Positions 35,120 through 44,309 of a DNA stretch of 64,000 nucleotides are shown one piece after another. Origin of the DNA: Alphaproteobacteria bacterium (GTDB taxonomy: Bacteria; Pseudomonadota; Alphaproteobacteria; Rs-D84); NCBI GenBank assembly GCA_015062445.1, contig SUUQ01000001.1, positions 62,001 through 126,000 on the forward strand, read 5' to 3'. Position 1 is the first letter of the stretch. Every line of letters starts with the position of its first letter. A model generated the notes under the pieces. It was not told where the DNA came from and ran no database searches. It worked only from the letters and a program-made list of their open reading frames with translations. The translations under genes were made by a program, and so were the position numbers.

Positions 35120-37360
35120 ATGAATTTACTGATTGTGGAATCACCGTCAAAGGCAAAAACAATTGAAAAATACCTGGGGGCCGGGTGGCGGGTGGTCGCA
35201 TCTGTTGGTCATGTGCGGGACTTGGTGCCGGAAAACGGCAGTGTCGACACAGAAAATAAATTCAAAATGAAATGGCATATCATGCCAGGAAAAGAAAAAC
35301 AAATTAAACTGATTACAGATGAACTGAAAAAAGCAGATGCAGTTTATCTGGCAAGCGACCCGGACCGTGAAGGTGAAGCAATCGCATGGCATTTGCTGGA
35401 TATTCTGAAGACAAAAAAATTGCTGAAAGATAAAAAAGTTTACCGTGTCGCATTTCATGAAATTACAAAAAAAGCCGTCCAGGCCGCAATCGAAAATCCA
35501 CGTGAAATAGACAAAAACCTGGTGGATGCATATTTGGTGCGGCGGGCATTGGATTATTTAATCGGATTTGGGATTTCACCATTACTGTGGCGGCGAAATC
35601 TGGGAAAATCAGCCGGACGGGTTCAGTCGGTGGCGGTTAAACTGGTGGTGGACCGAGAAAAAGAAATCGAATCTTTTAAACCACAAGAATACTGGTCGCT
35701 GGAATCGTTGTGTACGGCAGAATCTGCCCAGTTCAAGGCAATACTGAATAAATTTAATGGTCAGAAAATCGAAAAGATGACCATTGAAAATAAACAGCAA
35801 ATTGATGATATGCTGGGGGAACTGGGGACACCAAATGTGGCGGCATGCGTGATTAATGTGGATAAGAAAAAAACATCCAGAAAACCCGCCGCACCATTTA
35901 CAACGTCAACACTGCAACAGGAAGCGGCACGTAAACTGTATTTTTCTTCAAAACGAACAATGACCGCAGCACAACATCTGTATGAACAGGGGTTAATCAC
36001 ATATATGCGTACAGACGCAACAAACCTGAATGCAGATGCAGTCACAGAAATAAGAAACTTTATCGGACGGGAATATGGTGATAACTTCTTGCCAAAGTCC
36101 GCAAATGTTTATGCAACAAAATCAAAAAATGCACAGGAAGCACACGAAGCAATTCGACCAACACACTTTGATGCGCCTGCAAAAAATCTATCCGGGGACG
36201 AAGCAAAACTGTATGATTTAATTTGGAAACGTACAATCGCATGCCAAATGGCAAATGCAGAATTCGATTCTGTCGCAGCAGATATCGAAACAGATAATCA
36301 TGTCGGTGTATTTCATGCAGTCGGTTCAACTCGTACATTCGATGGCTTTATGCGTGTGTATACCGAAGATAAAGACGATGATGATGATAAAAAAGATACA
36401 AAGTTACCACCACTGAATGTCGGTGATAAAATTGTTATCACTGAATTTATCCCTGAACAACACTTTACACAGCCACCCGCAAGATATACAGAAGCATCAC
36501 TGGTGAAAAAGTTGGAAGAACTGGGTATCGGACGACCATCAACATACGCAACAATCATGTCAACAATCGTTGACCGCGAATATGTCGAACAAGATAAACA
36601 AAGACGATTCCATCCAACAAATGGTGGTTGGGTTATCGCATCGTATCTGAATAAATATTTTACAGATTTGGTCGATGTTAACTTTACCGCAAAAACAGAA
36701 GATACACTGGACGATGTGTCAAATGGTAAACAAGATAAATTAACCGCACTGGAAAATTTCTGGGGACCAACAAATAAAATGATTGATGGGGCACGGGGAA
36801 TTAAAACATCTGATATAATCGATGAAATAAACGAATTTATGCACAAACACTTGTTTGCAGATGATGATGATAAATGCCCAGATTGTGGCGCAAAACTGGG
36901 GATAAAATTATCTAAGTTTGGACCGTTTATCGGATGTGAAAACTATCCAAACTGTAAATATACAAAACAACTGGGCAAGGTTGATGCGGCCGCACAGGTC
37001 GATGCCGCTGCAGCCGCACAGGTAAAATCTGATGCAGTCGAACTGGGGGACGGTATCGAATTTCGTGTCGGAAAATTCGGGCCATATGTCACAGATGGTG
37101 CAAAAAATGTCGCTGCAAAACAATATACCGCAGAAACAATAACACTGGAAATCGCACGTGATTTGCTGGCAAATGCAAATAAAAAAGCAGAACCTGTTAA
37201 AATCGGTGAAAACCCACAAACAAAAAAGATGATTTTCTTTTATCCAACTGGACGATATGGGGCATATATTTCATCAGACAGAATTAATGTTTCTGTCAAA
37301 TCACAACCAGATTTAGAAACCGCAATTAAACTGATAAATAACAAGATAAAGAAAAAATAA
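35120..37360 (+). CDS. topA: DNA topoisomerase I
   Basis: Type IA topoisomerase that relaxes negative supercoils. 746 residues. Toprim: IVESPSKAKTIEKYLG at the start and SDPDREGEAIAWH. The active-site Tyr is in ITYMRTDATNL near residue 296. One C-terminal zinc finger (CPDCGAKLG...CENYPNC) is followed by a degenerate repeat without Cys. Stop overlaps the dnaG start. Confidence 0.96.
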   Translation: MNLLIVESPSKAKTIEKYLGAGWRVVASVGHVRDLVPENGSVDTENKFKMKWHIMPGKEKQIKLITDELKKADAVYLASDPDREGEAIAWHLLDILKTKKLLKDKKVYRVAFHEITKKAVQAAIENPREIDKNLVDAYLVRRALDYLIGFGISPLLWRRNLGKSAGRVQSVAVKLVVDREKEIESFKPQEYWSLESLCTAESAQFKAILNKFNGQKIEKMTIENKQQIDDMLGELGTPNVAACVINVDKKKTSRKPAAPFTTSTLQQEAARKLYFSSKRTMTAAQHLYEQGLITYMRTDATNLNADAVTEIRNFIGREYGDNFLPKSANVYATKSKNAQEAHEAIRPTHFDAPAKNLSGDEAKLYDLIWKRTIACQMANAEFDSVAADIETDNHVGVFHAVGSTRTFDGFMRVYTEDKDDDDDKKDTKLPPLNVGDKIVITEFIPEQHFTQPPARYTEASLVKKLEELGIGRPSTYATIMSTIVDREYVEQDKQRRFHPTNGGWVIASYLNKYFTDLVDVNFTAKTEDTLDDVSNGKQDKLTALENFWGPTNKMIDGARGIKTSDIIDEINEFMHKHLFADDDDKCPDCGAKLGIKLSKFGPFIGCENYPNCKYTKQLGKVDAAAQVDAAAAAQVKSDAVELGDGIEFRVGKFGPYVTDGAKNVAAKQYTAETITLEIARDLLANANKKAEPVKIGENPQTKKMIFFYPTGRYGAYISSDRINVSVKSQPDLETAIKLINNKIKKK

Positions 37361-38982
37361 TGGCACCAAACAGAACCAATTTTTCCAACTTTACAGACGA
37401 ACTGCGGGCACGTTTGTCAATCGTAGACGTGGTGGGAAAACGGGTGCCACTGACAAAAAAAGGCGACAGATACTGGGGGTGCTGTCCGTTCCATAATGAA
37501 AAAACCCCCAGTTTTACCGTTGTCGAAGACAAAGGTTTTTATAAATGCTTTGGCTGTGGCGAAGGCGGCGATATTATTTCGTTCACAATGAAACTGAATA
37601 ATATGGATTTCAGGGCCGCTATCGAAGAACTGGCCAATATGGCAGGGATGAAATTGCCGGACTATAAACCACGCGACCCAAATGTCGTTAAACGTGAAGA
37701 AGAACTGTTTAATATATGTGATGCAGCCGCACAAACATTCCAAGAAAAATTATTTACCCCAGATGGCGCAGCAGCACTGGAATATGTGCGTAGACGTGGT
37801 TTTACAGATGATATGATAAAAAAATATCGTATCGGTTATGCACCCAAAAATAATATCATCGCAAATAAATTCGCAGGGTCAAAATATCTGGTCGATGCAG
37901 GACTGTGCCGGCGAGGAGATTTCGGATTGTATGATTTCTTTCGTGACAGATTGATGTTCCCGCTGTTTAACGCAAATGGTAAAATTGTGGCATTTTCTGG
38001 ACGATCGCTGGATGGGTCTGAACCAAAATACAAAAACACAACCGATACAGATGTTTTTCATAAAAGACGGACTGTGTTTGGATTGAACTTTGCACGGGAC
38101 GCAATTCATCGTGCAAACCGCAGCATCGTTGTCGAAGGACAAATTGATGCAATCAAAATGCAAACAAATGGTTTTGGTGAAACAGTTGCACCATTGGGAA
38201 CCGCACTGACCGATGAACATATTGCAACACTGTGTAAACTGAACAGAAATATCACGTTCTGTTTTGATGGTGATGGGGCCGGACAAAAGGCCGCTGCACG
38301 GGCATGCGGTATTATGATGCCGTTCCTGCGGGATACATCTGATGTAAAATTCGCATTTGTTTCAGGCGGAAAAGACCCAGATGAAATACTGGAAAAAAAT
38401 GGCGCAGATGCCATGAAAAAAATAATCGATGATGCAGTGCCACTGGTTGATTTTCTGTGGGAATTGGCAAATAAAAACTTTGTTGTCGCAACCCCAGGGG
38501 GAAAATTGCAGGCGGAAAAATTCTTGGATGCAGAACTGGATAAAATCGCAGACCCAGAATTAAAAAAATTCTATAAGCAAGAATACGATAAAAGAAAATT
38601 TCAATCCTGGCAAAGTTGGAAAAAAACAAAGGAAGTTGTTAAAATAGACTTGCCAGATATTGATGCAATTACAAAAAATACACTGATTTATATCGTGAAT
38701 AATTTCCCAGAACTGGCCGAAAAATATTTGGATTTTTTAGGGACACTGGGAATCGATTTTGATGGTACTGCGGCTGAATTAAATATGGATTTGGCGGCGG
38801 CTGAAAAGTTTATTGTGTCACTGAAACTGCACAGGTATTTGGATAAACTGAATCTGCAAAAGCGTGAGTTGACAAATCGATGGCTGGAAACCGGTGATGC
38901 AACCATCAGTGACGAGATAAATGCAATAAACACAGAAATTGAAAAATATACAGAAAAGCTAGAAGTTTTGTTGTCTATTTAA
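37360..38982 (+). CDS. dnaG: DNA primase
   Basis: Makes RNA primers at the fork. 540 residues. N-terminal CHC2 zinc-binding domain: CCPFHNEKTPSF near 40 and CFGCGEGGD. The Toprim core has VVEGQIDAIKM and FDGDGAGQKAA. The C-terminal helicase-binding region is short and divergent. rpoD, a common follower, is absent. Confidence 0.95.
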   Translation: MAPNRTNFSNFTDELRARLSIVDVVGKRVPLTKKGDRYWGCCPFHNEKTPSFTVVEDKGFYKCFGCGEGGDIISFTMKLNNMDFRAAIEELANMAGMKLPDYKPRDPNVVKREEELFNICDAAAQTFQEKLFTPDGAAALEYVRRRGFTDDMIKKYRIGYAPKNNIIANKFAGSKYLVDAGLCRRGDFGLYDFFRDRLMFPLFNANGKIVAFSGRSLDGSEPKYKNTTDTDVFHKRRTVFGLNFARDAIHRANRSIVVEGQIDAIKMQTNGFGETVAPLGTALTDEHIATLCKLNRNITFCFDGDGAGQKAAARACGIMMPFLRDTSDVKFAFVSGGKDPDEILEKNGADAMKKIIDDAVPLVDFLWELANKNFVVATPGGKLQAEKFLDAELDKIADPELKKFYKQEYDKRKFQSWQSWKKTKEVVKIDLPDIDAITKNTLIYIVNNFPELAEKYLDFLGTLGIDFDGTAAELNMDLAAAEKFIVSLKLHRYLDKLNLQKRELTNRWLETGDATISDEINAINTEIEKYTEKLEVLLSI

Positions 38983-38990
38983 TTTTATTT

Positions 38991-39031
38991 TTCCCGGCCT
39001 TTTTGAACATTTTTATTAAAAAAGCCGGGAA
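38991..39031. terminator. Long-loop palindrome after dnaG
   Basis: CCCGGC and GCCGGG arms around the shared TTTTTGAACATTTTTATT loop. Confidence 0.6.
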
Positions 39032-39080
39032 ATTGTTTTATTTTTTTATTAAACTTTACCTGGCAAATATATTACAAAAA

Positions 39081-39107
39081 AACACCGGCATTTGCCGGCT
39101 TTTTTTA
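39081..39107. terminator. Terminator between dnaG and ychF
   Basis: GCCGGCAAATGCCGGT-type stem (ACCGGCATTTGCCGG on the plus strand) and T runs. Confidence 0.7.
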
Positions 39108-39121
39108 ACATTTTTACCGTT

Positions 39122-40201
39122 TTATGTGTTAAACAGAAAATGACAAATGTCGCCGGGTTGCATCACATAATCACGACCAACCAGACGCATTTTACCGGCC
39201 TCTTTTACGGCAACTTCGCCGCCCAGAGAAATATAATCTGCGGGGGATATAACCTCGGCACGGATGAATCCACGTTCAAAATCTGTGTGGATTTTGCCCG
39301 CCGCCTGGGGGGCAGTCATACCAACTGTTATTGTCCAGGCATGTGCCTCTTTGGGGCCAATGGTATAATATGTTTGCAGACCCAATGTTTTATAACCAGT
39401 CTTGATAACCTGGTCCAGGCCGGATTCTGTTAACCCCAGGTCGTCCAAAAACATTTTCCGTTCGTCTGGGTCAACAATTTGTGATATTTCCATCTCTATC
39501 TTGGACGAAATAATCAAAACATCATTTGTCGTGCCAAACTTTTCACGAACCTGGTCGGAATATTTATTGCCGGTGGCGGCCGAGCCCTCGTCCACATTAC
39601 AGACATAAATAACAGGTTTGCTTGTTAATAAATTAAATGGCGCAGCATCAACATCACCCAAACGGGCAGGTATTGATTTCTGTAAATTTTCACGAATTGT
39701 ATTCGCATCTGCCAATAATTTTATGGCATCTTTGTCCAGACCACGGGCACGCTTTTCCAGATTTTTTATCTGCTTTTCAATGCTTTCCAGGTCAGCCAGC
39801 ATCAATTCCGTTTCAATCGTTTCAATGTCACCCAATGGGTCGATTTTACCGTGCACATGCACAATGTCATCATTTTCAAAGCAACGTACAACGTGAATTA
39901 TCGCATCAGTTGACAGAATATTGCCCAGGAATTTATTCCCCAGACCTTCGCCCGTTGATGCACCACGGACCAAACCCGCAATGTCCACAATTTCCAATTG
40001 TGTCGGTATAATCTTTTGTGCACCAGAAATCGCAGCCAATTCGTGCAATGTCGCATCAGGTACAACAACACGGCCGGTGTTCGGTTCAATTGTACAAAAT
40101 GGATAGTTCTGTGCGTCGGCCGCCGCACTTTGTGTTAATGCATTAAATAATGTCGATTTGCCAACGTTTGGTAAACCAACAATACCACAGTTGAATCCCA
40201 T
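39122..40201 (-). CDS. ychF: Ribosome-associated ATPase YchF/OLA1
   Basis: Obg-family NTPase that prefers ATP. 359 residues. P loop GLPNVGKSTLFNALT at residue 8; switch region DIAGLVRGASTGEGLGNKFL; C-terminal TGS domain with GPKEAHAWTI and FERGFIRAEVIS. AAGGA precedes the start. The divergent sufBD-like promoter overlaps its 5' end. Confidence 0.96.
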   Translation of the reverse strand: MGFNCGIVGLPNVGKSTLFNALTQSAAADAQNYPFCTIEPNTGRVVVPDATLHELAAISGAQKIIPTQLEIVDIAGLVRGASTGEGLGNKFLGNILSTDAIIHVVRCFENDDIVHVHGKIDPLGDIETIETELMLADLESIEKQIKNLEKRARGLDKDAIKLLADANTIRENLQKSIPARLGDVDAAPFNLLTSKPVIYVCNVDEGSAATGNKYSDQVREKFGTTNDVLIISSKIEMEISQIVDPDERKMFLDDLGLTESGLDQVIKTGYKTLGLQTYYTIGPKEAHAWTITVGMTAPQAAGKIHTDFERGFIRAEVISPADYISLGGEVAVKEAGKMRLVGRDYVMQPGDICHFLFNT

Positions 40202-40219
40202 AATAAAATCCTTTATAAT
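40191..40219 (+). promoter_or_regulatory. Promoter of the SufBD-like gene, nearly leaderless
   Basis: TTGAAT, 17 nt, TATAAT; the ATG at 40229 is 10 nt after the -10, and no ribosome site is visible. Confidence 0.55.
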
Positions 40220-40228
40220 GCGATTAAT

Positions 40229-40900
40229 ATGTCATACATGTGGAATGAATTCAACATAAAAACAATGCCTGCGGAAACAATTGTTTTCCGTGATGGTGAA
40301 TTTTGCCCAGAATTATCCACACTGGATTATAAATCAATTGATAAAAATTACGATTTGCCAATTCATATTATCTATGTCGGTGAAATTGATGGTGATAAAT
40401 CTTTGGATGTCGATGTCGCAACAGATAACCAAATTGTTTTTATCAGTGCAAATGTAAAAATAAAAAAGCCGGCCTTTTTGAACATTTTTATTAAAAATGC
40501 CGGGAAAAATTCTAAAATTTCTGGAATCGTACTGATTGATAATCAATCGGATTTAAATTATGTCTGTGATGCAGAGCATTTTCAAAAAAATACGGCCGTT
40601 TTGATAAAAACTAAGGTTTTGGCCGGGAAAAATTCTGTTTCTAAAATAGCAGGAAACGCAATCATAAATAAAAACTGTGATGATTGTGTGTCAAATATAG
40701 AACTGGTCGCAATGGCAGATGAAAACGCCAAAATCGAATTTATGCCAACACAAAAAATCAAGGCAGAACCAATTCGGGCAGACCACAGCGCAGCAATCTT
40801 TAAACCGACAGATGCACAAGTATTTTATCTGCGGGGTGCCGGATTGTCTGGGGCCGAAGTTGATACGGCATTAAAAGAATCATTTTTATCGTTTGATTAA
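40229..40900 (+). CDS. Short SufB/SufD-like Fe-S assembly scaffold protein
   Basis: 223 residues. The C-terminal block matches the SufBD signature: FMPTQKIKAEPIRADHSAAI followed by YLRGAGLSGAEVDTALKESFLS, where ADHSA is family-typical. The N-terminal two thirds would be beta-helix. It is about half the length of SufB or SufD, and no other suf genes are adjacent. A copy of the genomic palindromic repeat (40468-40504) is read in frame as part of the protein (KKPAFLNIFIKNAGKN). Confidence 0.75.
   Translation: MSYMWNEFNIKTMPAETIVFRDGEFCPELSTLDYKSIDKNYDLPIHIIYVGEIDGDKSLDVDVATDNQIVFISANVKIKKPAFLNIFIKNAGKNSKISGIVLIDNQSDLNYVCDAEHFQKNTAVLIKTKVLAGKNSVSKIAGNAIINKNCDDCVSNIELVAMADENAKIEFMPTQKIKAEPIRADHSAAIFKPTDAQVFYLRGAGLSGAEVDTALKESFLSFD
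40468..40504 (+). repeat. Palindromic repeat inserted in frame in the SufBD-like gene
   Basis: GCCGGC and GCCGGG arms around the same TTTTTGAACATTTTTATT loop found in the intergenic copies at 22445, 38991 and 40903. Confidence 0.85.
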
Positions 40901-40902
40901 AT

Positions 40903-40947
40903 TCCCGGCTTTTTTGAACATTTTTATTAAAAATGCCGGGATTTTTT
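40903..40947 (+). terminator. Long-loop palindrome after the SufBD-like gene
   Basis: CCCGGC ... GCCGGG with the shared loop, then six Ts. Confidence 0.65.
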
Positions 40948-40972
40948 ACAATATTTTCCCTGCGGGCAATGG

Positions 40973-40992
40973 ATTCCTGTCTGTGCAGGAAT
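40973..40992. repeat. dRS3-like short palindrome
   Basis: ATTCCTGTCTGTGCAGGAAT, a relative of the ATTCCC...GGGAAT repeats at the GIY-YIG element. Confidence 0.55.
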
Positions 40993-41024
40993 GATGAATT
41001 TTTATAAAAATGATTGAATATCTT

Positions 41025-41053
41025 AAAAAAAAATCCGCCAGTTGGCGGGATTT
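41025..41053 (-). terminator. Terminator of rpmJ
   Basis: ATCCCGCCA AC TGGCGGAT stem on the minus strand, then nine Ts. Confidence 0.8.
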
Positions 41054-41188
41054 TTATTTCTTCTTGAAACCCTGTTTCGCTTTGAATTTAGGATTGTCAG
41101 GATCAATCAAGATAACCTGTTTGCCACGGCGAATCTGTTTGACGTTGCCACGTTTCTTCCAGGCCTTTAATGAACTTAAAAACTTCAT
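41054..41188 (-). CDS. rpmJ: 50S ribosomal protein L36
   Basis: 44 residues: starts MKFLSSLKAWKKRG, then KQIRRGKQVILIDPDNP and ends FKAKQGFKKK. The pattern MK-SSLK, R-R-K, and P-(R/K)FKA(R/K)QG is that of the Cys-less L36 typical of Alphaproteobacteria. AAGGA lies 8 nt upstream of the ATG. Confidence 0.88.
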   Translation of the reverse strand: MKFLSSLKAWKKRGNVKQIRRGKQVILIDPDNPKFKAKQGFKKK

Positions 41189-41517
41189 ATCTTTATCCTT
41201 TTTACATGCAGATTATATACATATTTTTTGAAAAATCAAATATTATTATCTGTTTGTATGTTTTGTATGTTCTGGGTGGTTTTTAACATGATTTTTATTT
41301 TCCCCGTTTATTTATATTTATTGTAGTTGTTGTAGTAGGGGCTGTTGAAATTGTTGAAAACTGTTTTGAACATTTATTTAACAAGTTTTTAACAAAAAAT
41401 TCCATGGTTTCTGCGTGGTTTATAATTTTTGTTGAAAATTTATGCAAGTTTTTAACATGTTGAAAATTATCCAGTTATTAACATTTTTAACAATTTTTTG
41501 TGGGGGTCAGTTTGTAC
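41189..41517. other. AT-rich intergenic region with repeated heptamers
   Basis: About 330 bp without a gene. From 41340 on it holds roughly ten copies of GTTGAAA or TTTAACA and one DnaA-box-like TTATCCAGT (41467-41475, 7 of 9 matches). No hairpin terminator or long palindrome. The role is unclear: a regulatory region of the virB genes or a protein-binding array. Confidence 0.4.
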
Positions 41518-41546
41518 TTGTTGAAAAGTGTTGAAATTGGTATAAT
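41518..41546 (+). promoter_or_regulatory. Promoter of virB3-virB4
   Basis: TTGTTG, 17 nt, TATAAT, 20 nt before the virB3 ATG, which has AAGGA. Confidence 0.55.
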
Positions 41547-41566
41547 TATCAACAAGGACGTAGAGA

Positions 41567-41863
41567 ATGAAACAGCAAGTTTTAAAAGCACTGGCAAACC
41601 CATCACATATTTTTTATGTGCCATATTCGTTGGCAGTGTTGAATTTCTTGATTCAATTTCTGATTTTTTCTGTGGTGTTTGTGATTTCTGTGATTGCAAC
41701 CAGTGGTAAAAATCCACTGAATCCACTGTTCTTTTTACTGTCCGTTATTGCTGTACATTCGATTATTGCAATCTTTTCAAAACGTGACCCACAATTGGGG
41801 CAGATTGTGTCCGCAAAAATTCAACTGTTCAAAAAGAAAATACCGGGAAAGTTAGCAGCATGA
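41567..41863 (+). CDS. virB3: Type IV secretion protein VirB3
   Basis: Small inner-membrane component of type IV secretion. 98 residues with two membrane segments (about 22-45 and 53-70). It begins with the family-typical LANPSHIFYVPYSLAVLNF minus leading residues. Its stop overlaps the virB4 start, and it is always paired with VirB4. Confidence 0.88.
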   Translation: MKQQVLKALANPSHIFYVPYSLAVLNFLIQFLIFSVVFVISVIATSGKNPLNPLFFLLSVIAVHSIIAIFSKRDPQLGQIVSAKIQLFKKKIPGKLAA

Positions 41864-44292
41864 TGAACCAATTAAATGATTTCTTTGATTACTTTGCAGG
41901 CAGCGGTTTTGAAATTACCACCGCTGTGATGGTGATGATTACTGTGTTGGTGTTTATTGTGTTGCTGATTTTCGTGCCGACACTGACAAAAAAAGTATTC
42001 CCACGGTTCGGTTATAGTAAATATGCAAACTATTTACCGTTCAAGACTGTGTTTAATGATAATTCAATGGAATTGACAGATGGCAGTTTAATTCGAGTCT
42101 ATCGTGTCGCAGGACTGCAGACCAGTATGCAAGACGATAAAACAAAAGAAAAATTCCTGGATCTGAGGGCGCAATTGTTTAATCAAATTCGGGACCCAAA
42201 TGTCGTGCTGAGATTCTATATGGTGCGTGATGCAGCCGATGAAAATACAGATTATGAATTTGACCAGCCAACACTGCAACGTATTTATAATAAGTGGCGG
42301 GGCCAGGGGTTAAAAATATTCTTGAATAATTATTATATCGTTCTGTCTGTGGCAGGTGTAGATGCACGGGCAAAGTTGAATCAATATGGAAACTATATCG
42401 AATCAATACTGGCCGCATATAAACCACAGGTGTTGAAAAATAACAGCCGTGATAATATGGCACGTTTCTTGGGCAGAATATTGTCGCCAATTTCAAAGCC
42501 GCAACCAAAATTCGCAGATAACAATATTGCAAAGCTGACAACGGTCGATGATGTTGAATTCTTGAATAACGGTTTAATCCGCTATGTCAGTGGTGGAAAG
42601 CAATCATTCGCAGCATGCGTGTCGTTCAAAATATCGCCCGATTATCTGGATGAAGAGTTTTTTGATACTGTGTCGACAATTCAGACAGAAATGATTTGTA
42701 TGAACGGTTTTCATATCATGGGGGCAACAGATATAGAAAAAACATTCAGACAAAGACGGGCCGCCGCTACGGAAAAACAAACGTCAACCGAAGAACAGAT
42801 TTTGCACGCAGAATCTGCAATGGATGAAAATATTTCTGGAAACCAAAGTTTGGTTAACTATTATCCGCTGTTCGTGCTGTTCGGCGCAACCGTAGATGAT
42901 GTTAATAAATATGTGGCAGAGTTTAAAAAAATTGCAGCTGGATTTGGAATTTCGCCAGTTGCAGAAACCTTTGCATCAAAAGTGTCTTGGTTCGCACAAA
43001 TCCCAGGTTTTGACGTGTTTCCACGGACGTTTAAGTTGCTGTCACGGGCCGCTGCAATCACAATACCAATGTCAACGCAACCACGTGGGGTGGAAAATTC
43101 AGACTGGGGGCCGGGACCGTTGGTCGTGTTCCCAACCGCACAGGGAACACCATATCAGTTCCAATTCCATGTGTCTGATAAGCCAGCAGCGGTCGGACAT
43201 ACATTGACAATCGGGCCAACAGGTGGTGGTAAAACAACGTTGTTCTCGTTCTTAATCGCACAAAGTTTAAGACACCCAAAGTTAAAAGCATTTTTCTTTG
43301 ACCGTAATAAAGGTGCAGAAATATTTACTTTGGCGGTGGGTGGAAAATATATAACTATGCAGGGAAAAGAAAAAAGTGCAGGAAATAGTGTTGAACAATC
43401 TTTCTTGACACACTTGAACCCGTTGAAAATGCCAGACAGTGCAGCAAATAGAGCATTCTTGCGTCGCTGGTTTGCGATTATTTCAGGGCAAAATGATGCG
43501 TTGTCTGCAGATGAAATTGCACGGGCTGTGTCCGTTAATTTCGATTATCTGAATGATAAAGACAGATTGTTGAAAAATCTGTGGGAAAGTTGCTTTTCTT
43601 CGGCTGGAAAAATGCGGCCCGCACTGAAAAAATGGATAGATCCATTGCAGTATGGGGATATATTTAACGAGGCATCTGATACGTTGGATTTACATTCTCG
43701 ACTGACAACATTTGACTTTACCGATATTTTGCAGGACGAAACATTGGCACCGGCAGTCATTTCTTATATTTTGCACAGAATTAATAATGTTACTGTGTCG
43801 GGGGGCAATCCATCACTGATTATGATTGACGAAACTGCGCCAATGCTGGAAAATAAAATGTTCCGTGATAACTTTATCACAGGTTTGCAAGAAGGACGTA
43901 AAAATAGACAGGCATATATGGTGGCTTTTCAGCGGGCAAATGTTCTGGATAAGCTGGGTATCGGTGATGTTGTGCGTGGACAGGCACAGACAGTCATGTT
44001 CTTTAGAAACCCGGCCGCAGATGCAAATGACTATGCGCACTGGAACCTGAACCCAATGGAAATGGCATTTATCCAAGGCAAGGCATATCCAAACCTGAAA
44101 CGGGCGGTGTTGCTGTCACGGCCAGTTAATGGTGAATCTGTGATTTTAAATACAGAATTGGGCGGACTGGGGAATATGCTGCGGCTGTTTGAATCAGGGC
44201 GGTCGTCTGTGTTACTGGCAGAAGAATTATATAAGATGTATGGAAATAACTTTGTTAATGAATATCTGAAAAGACAAGGGGCTGCGGACTAG
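41860..44292 (+). CDS. virB4: Type IV secretion ATPase VirB4
   Basis: Cytoplasmic ATPase that powers pilus biogenesis and substrate transfer. 810 residues. An N-terminal membrane segment (about 20-42) precedes the CagE/TrbE/VirB domain. Walker A GPTGGGKTT is near 452, Walker B LIMIDETAPML near 650, and a RecA-like motif GLQEGRKNRQAYMVAFQ follows. No other vir genes are in the window, so the rest of the system lies elsewhere, as in Rickettsiales with scattered rvh genes. Confidence 0.95.
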   Translation: MMNQLNDFFDYFAGSGFEITTAVMVMITVLVFIVLLIFVPTLTKKVFPRFGYSKYANYLPFKTVFNDNSMELTDGSLIRVYRVAGLQTSMQDDKTKEKFLDLRAQLFNQIRDPNVVLRFYMVRDAADENTDYEFDQPTLQRIYNKWRGQGLKIFLNNYYIVLSVAGVDARAKLNQYGNYIESILAAYKPQVLKNNSRDNMARFLGRILSPISKPQPKFADNNIAKLTTVDDVEFLNNGLIRYVSGGKQSFAACVSFKISPDYLDEEFFDTVSTIQTEMICMNGFHIMGATDIEKTFRQRRAAATEKQTSTEEQILHAESAMDENISGNQSLVNYYPLFVLFGATVDDVNKYVAEFKKIAAGFGISPVAETFASKVSWFAQIPGFDVFPRTFKLLSRAAAITIPMSTQPRGVENSDWGPGPLVVFPTAQGTPYQFQFHVSDKPAAVGHTLTIGPTGGGKTTLFSFLIAQSLRHPKLKAFFFDRNKGAEIFTLAVGGKYITMQGKEKSAGNSVEQSFLTHLNPLKMPDSAANRAFLRRWFAIISGQNDALSADEIARAVSVNFDYLNDKDRLLKNLWESCFSSAGKMRPALKKWIDPLQYGDIFNEASDTLDLHSRLTTFDFTDILQDETLAPAVISYILHRINNVTVSGGNPSLIMIDETAPMLENKMFRDNFITGLQEGRKNRQAYMVAFQRANVLDKLGIGDVVRGQAQTVMFFRNPAADANDYAHWNLNPMEMAFIQGKAYPNLKRAVLLSRPVNGESVILNTELGGLGNMLRLFESGRSSVLLAEELYKMYGNNFVNEYLKRQGAAD

Positions 44293-44309
44293 GCAGGTGT
44301 AAAATACAG

